Made by a program: the position numbers and the translations under genes. This document shows, one piece after another, positions 57,684 through 64,000 of a stretch of DNA of 64,000 nucleotides (positions are counted from its first letter, which is position 1; each line of letters begins with the position of its first letter). The stretch spans positions 11,131,318 to 11,195,317 of the forward strand of contig NW_006921532.1 of assembly GCF_000340215.1 (NCBI RefSeq). The letters are read 5' to 3'. The DNA comes from Pseudocercospora fijiensis CIRAD86 (taxonomy: Eukaryota; Ascomycota; Dothideomycetes; Mycosphaerellales; Mycosphaerellaceae). The notes beneath the pieces are model-generated. The model was not told the origin of the DNA, did no database searches, and saw only the letters and a program-made list of their open reading frames with translations.

Positions 57684-58466
57684 CTAACCCCGCGAGTGCA
57701 TCTGTTGCTGCGGCGGCATTGGATACGCGCCTTGTTGCGCGGCCTGTTGCTGCTGCAGATAGGCTTGATATTGAAGTGCTTGTTGCTGGTCGGCGGTCAT
57801 GTACGGCTGTTGGGGCTGATTTCGCGGCATGCCCTGCTGTGGCATGCTTTGTGGCATGGGCGGCGGCGCGGCTTGTTGCTCTTCTGGTGAGTCGACTGCA
57901 GAGCCATCGCCATCCACACCGTTGCTATCGGCGGGTTCGGGCGCGTTCAAGCAGGCCTGGAAGACTTTAGTGCATGTCCTTTTGGATGCGATCGATGGAC
58001 GTACCTGAATGAGGTTCTTGCCTTCTGGCTTGGTCACGAGCGGCTGGAGTTTGGGCGTTGTGAATGTGTAGACAAGACCAGTCTCGGAGACAACAAGCAG
58101 CAGCACTTGTGTGCCTGTGAGGACGGATAGTTCATATGCCTGTGATGGACGCGAGTCAGCAATGCGAGGGCATTGATGGAATGATGTCCAACGCGTGTCA
58201 ACAACGACGCACGACGCACGACGCACCTTCTTCATGATACCGGCCTTCCGCTTGGAGAAGGTGATGTGACGACGCGACTTATCCTGGATGAACTTGATCT
58301 CGATCTTGCGACGCTCGCGACCAGGCTTGTCATCGTCGTCGTCGTCGTCGTCGGCCGCGGTGGAGGTGCGTTGACGCTTGACGCCGCGGCTCTCAACACC
58401 GCCATTCTCGAGCTCCTCTTGCTCGTGGTCGTTGGCGTTGAGGTCCTGGACTCCTTCAGCCGACAT
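57684..58466 (-). CDS. MCM1: MADS-box transcription factor, Mcm1/SRF type
   Basis: SRF-type MADS factor: dimeric DNA-binding protein recruiting co-regulators to CArG-like sites, governing mating and cell-cycle genes. Exons on the minus strand are 58466-58227, 58139-58005 and 57956-57684, 215 aa. The MADS domain starts at residue 53 (RRKIEIKFIQDKSRRHITFS, then KRKAGIMKKAYELSVLTGTQ) and the SAM region continues VLLLVVSETGLVYTFTTPKL. An Asp run (eight Asp) precedes it, and the C-terminus is Gln/Pro-rich (QQQALQYQAYLQQQQAAQQG), as in fungal Mcm1. Introns are 87 bp (GTGCGT) and 48 bp (GTACGT), both divisible by three and free of stops. The first lies between the KK and AYEL of the recognition helix. 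Confidence 0.9.
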   Translation of the reverse strand: MSAEGVQDLNANDHEQEELENGGVESRGVKRQRTSTAADDDDDDDDKPGRERRKIEIKFIQDKSRRHITFSKRKAGIMKKVRRASCVVVDTRWTSFHQCPRIADSRPSQAYELSVLTGTQVLLLVVSETGLVYTFTTPKLQPLVTKPEGKNLIQVRPSIASKRTCTKVFQACLNAPEPADSNGVDGDGSAVDSPEEQQAAPPPMPQSMPQQGMPRNQPQQPYMTADQQQALQYQAYLQQQQAAQQGAYPMPPQQQMHSRG

Positions 58467-59239
58467 GGTGTTTGTGCTTCACTGCTCAAAGGAGTATAGT
58501 ACTGTGGAGGATTGCCTTGTTGGGATGGCAGAGCTTCTGTGAATTTTGGGCGATGGCGACTCGGAGAACGGCAGCGGGGTAGGCAGGTGCCAAGCCAAGG
58601 CCGGATTCGCAAGAGCGAGAGCGACGCTGTGCGTGTGCGTGTGCTTGTGCGTGCGTGTGCTTGTGCTTCGCCAGCTGCGCGGGACGCAGGACGCAGGCTG
58701 GCAACGACGACAGGAACAGGCTGCTGGGCGGCAGATGAATGCGGATTAGTGAAGGACGCAAACGGATGAAGGCTGCGCGCTGTGTTGCTGTTGCTGGGAG
58801 AGCTGAGCTTCTGCTGGGTGCTGCCGCGCGAGATGGCTGGGCGGAAGAAAGTGTGAGGAATGTGGATGAGCAACGTCCGAGCCTCCGAATCGCTCAGCCA
58901 GCCAGCCAGTCGCGGTCGCGATTTCTCTCAATGCTCGCTCGCCGTCCACACCGCAAAAGCAGCGTACAATGCACCGGAACTGCGGCTCGGGTAGCTGCGA
59001 CACGCCAGTTCGGTGTGTTCGATGCGAGCAGTGCTGCTTTGGGCGGCCTGGCGATTGACTCTCGCAGAGCTTAGCTGCTTTCCCAATGTGTTTGCAGTCT
59101 GTATGAGGTTTAGAGAAAGCCAGAGGAGGCAAGCGCAGCAGGTGGGAAGAGGCAGGGGAAGAGGCTTTTAGGGGAGCGCGCGCCAGCACTCCAAGACTCC
59201 ACCTGCGGAGCTGAAAGAGTTCCCTCAGCCCTGTAACCG
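58467..59239. promoter_or_regulatory. MCM1 upstream region
   Basis: Holds the MCM1 promoter and 5' UTR. The region near 58620-58680 has GTGCGTGT/GTGTGCTT iterations. No other gene is visible. Confidence 0.4.
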
Positions 59240-59755
59240 TAACAGAAACTTAGCCCCGAGTTTCAAACGCTATTTAGTTAAATAATACAGTGTATGATTA
59301 AGAAAGTGGAAATTAATTTCTAAGATCTATAGAAAGCGTCGTTAGATCTCTAAGTTACTATAAAAAACTAAGTAAAAGAGCTTATATTCTACTTCTTAAA
59401 ATAATATAAACTATATAGATAAAAGTTTATAGAAGTTGTCTCCTAAGCCTTTAGTAGTAGTATTTTTAATATTAGCATAGTCTATTTATTAAGCTATAGG
59501 TAAATAGTTTAATATTAGTTTTAAAAAATTATATCTTAAGAAGATAATAGTTTACTAGTAATTTGCTAGTTTCTAGTAGAAAAAAGGATTCTATAGTAAG
59601 GAAAAGCAGTAAGTATAGCATTTCTAAGCGCTAGAGATATATTTATACTAATAAATATATATTGTAATATATAGATAATAGTTAGGATACTAAACTAGCT
59701 TTCTATAAATAGAATAAAATATCTAGTATTAGTATTGTTCCCCTTAGCATGAAAG
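59240..59755. repeat. AT-rich RIP-scarred repeat remnant
   Basis: About 500 bp with very high AT, dense TATA/TAAT motifs and no ORF, in otherwise moderate-GC sequence. It has the look of an old repeat eroded by RIP. I could not find terminal repeats or a coding trace. Confidence 0.5.
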
Positions 59756-60861
59756 TTTTCGTATTATACGCCTCCGCTGAGCTTCTCTAACATTTACAGA
59801 TATCAGCTCAAAGTCCCATGCTAGCAGTGATCCGCAAAGCTACGGTGCGTGCGCTAGACGGTCTTACCTGACCAGTGACGACTGAACAAGCCGGGGTGGC
59901 AGGAGCCTGTTCGTCTGCCTTCAAAAGTCGTCACTTCTGCAACACACTTGCCTCACCACTTCCCCATCAAGGTGGCACCGACATGTACTTCTGCGATGTC
60001 CTGGAATTCTTCCCTACCTTCCAAGCCCTCAGATCTTGCTTGTGGCACCGTGAAATCGACCTCGGAGCAATTCTGTGCCACGGCGATCGAACCTGGGCGA
60101 GACACTAGTGGTGCAACCGTCGCAAGCCGAAGAACTCTATTGCCATCACGTGCGACGGGCGCCTCAGCTTGATGGCATCCAATCTGTCTTCCGCCAACCA
60201 TTTCTCTCCCACCATATCGCGTCACTTCACCGCTGTACGCCATGCACATGATGAGGCGAATTACGACTTTGTTGGCGGAGATATGTGCGCTGATATGATC
60301 ACAAATGCCTTGGGCAAGTCAATGGCAATTCGCATTGAACGGCTATCCACAACGTTTCTTCAACGGTCATCATAATCTGCAATCCTTCGACGCCTTACAT
60401 AAATGGACGATCCTTCGCCCTCTCTCGAGACCAGCACGTGTATGCGTGACAGACTGCACTTCTTGAATGATCGAAGAGCATTCCGTGGATGACGACGAGT
60501 GGCTCTGCTATGGGCAGTAGTGACCTTGCCGACGATGACCAACCGACCGCCATTTTGAGCGGCATGCGGTCGTTGAAGCTTTCTGTACGGCCACTTCAGT
60601 CTTTCGGGCCGTCAATGAAGGCAAAGCCAGTTCATATAATAGTTTATGAGGTCGATGCCCAGACATCATGCCTGTGCGTAGCTTGCACATAGAGGAAACC
60701 TGGAGTACTTCGCTACGTGTCACCCCGAACTGACTGAGGGACAAGCATAGACAAGGTGAACAGAGTCTTGAAAGCCTACGGTTTTTCTGGAGATTCTCCA
60801 GGTGTCTGACTGTAGAATCCACACATCCCCGCTACTCCCTGACTCTCAATGCTTATTGTTC
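59756..60861. other. Unassigned gap
   Basis: About 1.1 kb of moderate composition. Several overlapping short frames on both strands show no domain or splice pattern I can support. Confidence 0.35.
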
Positions 60862-61892
60862 TCAATCATGAGAATCCTCAATGCCACCACTCAGCGCTGC
60901 CCAGTCCACATCGGCCAGAGACTCACTCGTAAAGACCTGCCTCATACTCGTCAGCCTCGTTCCCGCACTCTCCCCAAACTCCAAGATCAACTTCCTATGC
61001 CTCTCCTGCAACGTCACCGTCCTCTCGCCAGCCGCAAGTTGTAAGATCAAGTTCTCTCTGGCCCGTTCAGTAAGCCCAAATTGCTTCGCAAGACTATTGA
61101 CTTCAGTATATTCATCGTTGAAGATCTCTCCCTGGTTCGCCTTGGTCAACCGTACAATCGCAAAATCCGATGTCAACTTGAGCGGAGCGTTGGCGCCAGA
61201 TGAGTTCTTGATGCAAAGTCGTGAGAGACCCAGTCCCATGGAATGCAAAGATAGGATGATGTCTTTCAGGTACCAGCCTCGATTGAAGACCCAATTCCCG
61301 ATTGGTCGTAAGACGTAAGACTCGTCTTTGTTGAAATCACGATTTAGCAATTCTTTCGTCCTATCTTCGCCATACAGCGTGCCATTGAGCATATGCATGT
61401 CCTGATTAAACACAATCAGTATTCAGAACTCGAGGAGGGTAAGTACAAGTACATTACCCCTATATTCCTATCATCTCTAGCCCGGAGACTTACCCAGATG
61501 TTCACTTTTCCAAGGATCAACGTGAGCTCTGGTCCCAGAACTGTAAGCCATTTGGCTAATGGTGTCGCCGGTCCATCGTCTACGAGACGTCAGTACAACG
61601 TCAGATTCGAGACGAGATCGATCATACCAAGATGTGCATTGAATCTCGTCAATGCATAGTACATATCCAGAGTTTCTTGGCGTATTTGTCGACATGTCTT
61701 CGTCAATGGATGTTGGACATGTCCGGACTGTAAGGTGACGGCATATTTTGATGTGAAAAGCGCGTGGTAGATCTGGTCTCTGATTTCTGTGATCGAAGAT
61801 GGCTGCGGTCAGCATGGGTGCTAGACAGCTATAGTGCCCTTGTTAAGTACTCAAGTACCTCGTGGGAGTCGTGAGAGCGGAGACGAGTCCAT
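60862..61892 (-). CDS. Uncharacterised fungal protein with N-terminal F-box-like motif
   Basis: Four exons on the minus strand: 61892-61859, 61786-61628, 61579-61494 and 61401-60862, 272 aa. Joining the 11-codon first exon (MDSSPLSRLPR) to the second (intron GTACTT...CACAG, 72 bp) yields SPLSRLPREIRDQIYHALFT. This is the LPxEIRxxIY pattern of fungal F-box-like proteins; CRQIRQETLDMYYALTRFNA follows. Later introns are 48 bp and 92 bp. The remaining sequence (GTLYGEDRTKELLNRDFNKD) is not recognised. Such proteins form large expanded families in filamentous fungi with mostly unknown roles; some act as substrate adaptors for ubiquitin ligases. Confidence 0.68.
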
Positions 61893-62399
61893 CGTAAGGA
61901 AGGGATTCTCAAGTCCCCGTCTCTAGTTCCTTCAACAAAGTGCTGCGTGTGCATGCAATAGCTTCTTCGAACTAGGAAGTGTTGTGGACCGCGGGCGCGT
62001 TCCAAGAGTGGCAGCGCAGAGGTTAATGGTTATCCACGTTCGAAAATTTTCGGCTTGGCGTTGCTTAAAAAAAGCCGGCGGTAAGTACCTCCCCAACCTA
62101 GGCTACCCCGGATTTCCTAGGTACAGTGTACACTCTATATACGAACTTAAATCCGGACCCGGCATCCAATTATTTGAATTCGTTTGCTGTTTAACGAGTG
62201 TACTTGTACGCTTTATTGAGGGCTCGAAATTTTCGGGAGCAGGGGTGTCCGGCTACTTATTATGTAGCGTTGTAATCCTCCGGCGGCAGACTAATTAATA
62301 CTTTGGACCTCGCTATAATAATAGCACAATTCAAGGTATTAGGTTAAGTGTTTTTCGAAATATTCGACCTTTTTTTTACTTTTTAGGAAAAGGGTAATT
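61893..62399. other. Promoter region and start of the LINE block
   Basis: About 500 bp. The first part contains the F-box-like gene's promoter. From 62050 on, sequence may be the unmutated 5' UTR of the downstream retroelement. No ORF is seen. Confidence 0.35.
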
Positions 62400-64000
62400 T
62401 TTTTTCTAATATATATACTAAGGAGTATATATAAACGTGGATATTCAAAGAGAAATTGCTCGAGAATAGTAGCGAACAATTAGAGACGAAGGGAAGATAG
62501 TTAAGAAGGAAGGGAGGACGAATAGAAAGCACTATATACTAGGGCAGAGGAGGTACTAAAGGCGGAAGATAGAAGAACCCCTAAGAGGGTATATAGGATA
62601 ATAATCTTAGAACTCCTTAGAGGACTAAAAGCAATCTACAACTAAGCAAGCTACGTAATTATAAAGGTAGCTAATACAGTCGTAGCAAAGATTACGAAGA
62701 AACAATAGGAGATAAGCCTAAACTACCGTACCTAGGCAGTAGTAGCTAGTTAGGAGGCGCTAAAACCCCCGAGGATAGTAGTTAGAGTCTATATTACGGA
62801 CCTATAGGAGCAAAAGGAAATCTAAGGACTTATAGGGAAAGAGATTATAGAAAGAATTGCAGTTAAAGAGGTAATTAGGGCTAGGAACGAAGGAAAAGGG
62901 GTAATCAAGCTATTTATAGTATAAGAGCAGGACAAAAAGAAGCTAGAAACACAAAAAGAATAGACAACCAAGATAGGGAAAACAGTAAAGGTCTCCTAAT
63001 AGCAATTTATAATTATAGCCTATAGTATAATAAGAAGCTTTAGGGAAGAATAGGATATTAAGAGCCTATAGAGACAAAACTAAGCTATATACCTAGGCCT
63101 AAAGATTATAAAAGTAGCATAGATTAAAAGGAAAATCGAAGAGACTAAGAAGCAGTCTTCCCTAATTATCTAGGTAGAGAGTGCAAAGCAAGCTAATATA
63201 GTACAGCACGTACTAGACTAGGGGTTGTTCTAGGACTTTGAAAGATTAGAAACAGAGATATATAGAAGCAACTATAGGATAATGCAGTACTTTAAATATC
63301 AACACTATAGACACTTAGTAGCTAAGTATATAAAGACAACCAATACCTACTCCTATTGTATAGGGGATTACTAGGTCAAAGAATATAAAGCATATAAGGG
63401 AGAAGCAAGATGTATATACTATACTAAAAGACACCCCTCTTAGGCGAAGGAATGCCTAGTAAGAATATAGGCAGCTAGGAAGGCAAAGGAAGCTAGAATC
63501 AATATACTAAAAAGATATACAACAAGCTAGGGCAGCTAGGTATAGAAGCAACCTAGCTAAGTACTATAAAAGAGGTCTAGATAAGATAATAGGTTTACAT
63601 TTAGGGCCTTACTAGTATAAGAGAGTCACTAACAACTAGGGAGACTAAGATACCTTAATATTGTAGGAAAGGAAGTAGGGCAGACAAAGCTTAGTTAAAT
63701 ATTAGTCTAAAGTAAGGGAAGACTAAGGGAAAACTTATAGGGAAATAATATAGATAAAACACAATAAACATTGCAACATTACTAAACATTATATAGTACA
63801 ATATCAATAAGAGTAAAGACAAGGTACAGAGGAGCTTCCTTTAAGCACTAAACCTAAAAGAACATTATATTATTGCAATCTAAGAGCCCTAGCTCAACCT
63901 ATATATAAAGAGACTAGCAATAGTTAAAGACCTAAGATACTACCTAATTATCTATAACTAGGGAGCCCTAAGGACATACATCTATATTAGCAAGGAGATA
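62400..64000 (+). mobile_element. RIP-decayed Tad1-like LINE, 5' part, truncated by the window edge
   Basis: Non-LTR retrotransposon with ORF1 and the start of ORF2. The block has strong CpA loss and dense TAG/TAA. Around 63280-63480, three zinc-knuckle-like units appear where Cys codons have become Tyr (QYFKYQHYRHLVAKY, TYSYCIGDY, ARCIYYTKRHPS), as in the ORF1 of fungal Tad1-clade LINEs. From about 63770 the frame QYNINKSKDKVQRSFL, then LKEHYIIAI, is the start of an endonuclease/exonuclease/phosphatase domain of ORF2. It continues off the right edge, so reverse transcriptase is not seen. The copy is not functional. Confidence 0.65.

Noticed and set aside
59756..60861. Several plus-strand ORFs of 60-80 codons as a multi-exon gene
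   Set aside because: No combination of splice sites gives a coherent protein with recognisable sequence.
1..64000. tRNA, rRNA or snoRNA genes
   Set aside because: I found no T-arm GGTTCGAATCC-like pattern with a matching acceptor stem, and no rRNA segments. A covariance search would be decisive.

Overview
The window is nuclear DNA of a filamentous ascomycete (Pezizomycotina). Its introns are short (about 46-107 bp), with GTRNGY donors and CTAAC or CTGAC branch sites. The gene set is fungal: Med16, an Hst3/Hst4 sirtuin, glutathione synthetase, Efr3, ferric reductase, Pta1/symplekin, Coa3, a complex I accessory subunit, DASH Hsk3 and an Mcm1 MADS-box factor. Several blocks carry the C-to-T/G-to-A scars of repeat-induced point mutation (RIP). 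A dothideomycete of the Mycosphaerella type would fit, but that placement is an inference. I resolved about 24 protein genes, most with exon coordinates.

Layout. Positions 1-9.2 kb hold the 5' part of Med16 (minus), a sirtuin (plus), a PPPDE peptidase (minus) and a long fungal protein of unknown role with an apparent frameshift. A small inverted-repeat element with an 8-bp target duplication sits at 5.3-5.6 kb. From about 10.3 to 21.4 kb lies an 11-kb RIP-damaged block. It holds two convergent decayed ORFs, one resembling fungal DUF6589 proteins and one a RecQ-type helicase, separated by a centre full of tandem repeats. Positions 21.8-40 kb are gene-rich: an Ayr1-like reductase, 2-methylcitrate dehydratase, GSH2, EFR3, ferric reductase, a short SDR and three uncharacterised genes. 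Positions 40.5-43.6 kb hold a She3-like coiled-coil gene whose 5' side is interrupted by a 612-bp Mutator-like miniature transposon (45-bp perfect terminal repeats, 9-bp target duplication). Positions 43.7-61.9 kb carry PTA1, COA3, a complex I subunit, a minimal bZIP, two coiled-coil proteins, HSK3, a small membrane protein, MCM1 and an F-box-like gene. The right edge (62.4-64.0 kb) is a RIP-damaged Tad1-like LINE running out of the window.

The genes do not form one pathway. They are mostly housekeeping genes of independent function: Mediator and Mcm1 transcription, mRNA 3' processing, mitochondrial respiration (Coa3, complex I), propionate and glutathione metabolism, PI4-kinase anchoring, kinetochore. 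Divergent pairs share short promoters (Med16/sirtuin, PrpD/GSH2, 37.6/37.8 kb pair, PTA1/COA3, HSK3/56.4 kb gene). The most notable unexplained features are the two-ORF RIP-decayed element and the two miniature transposons, each recognisable by terminal repeats and target duplications.
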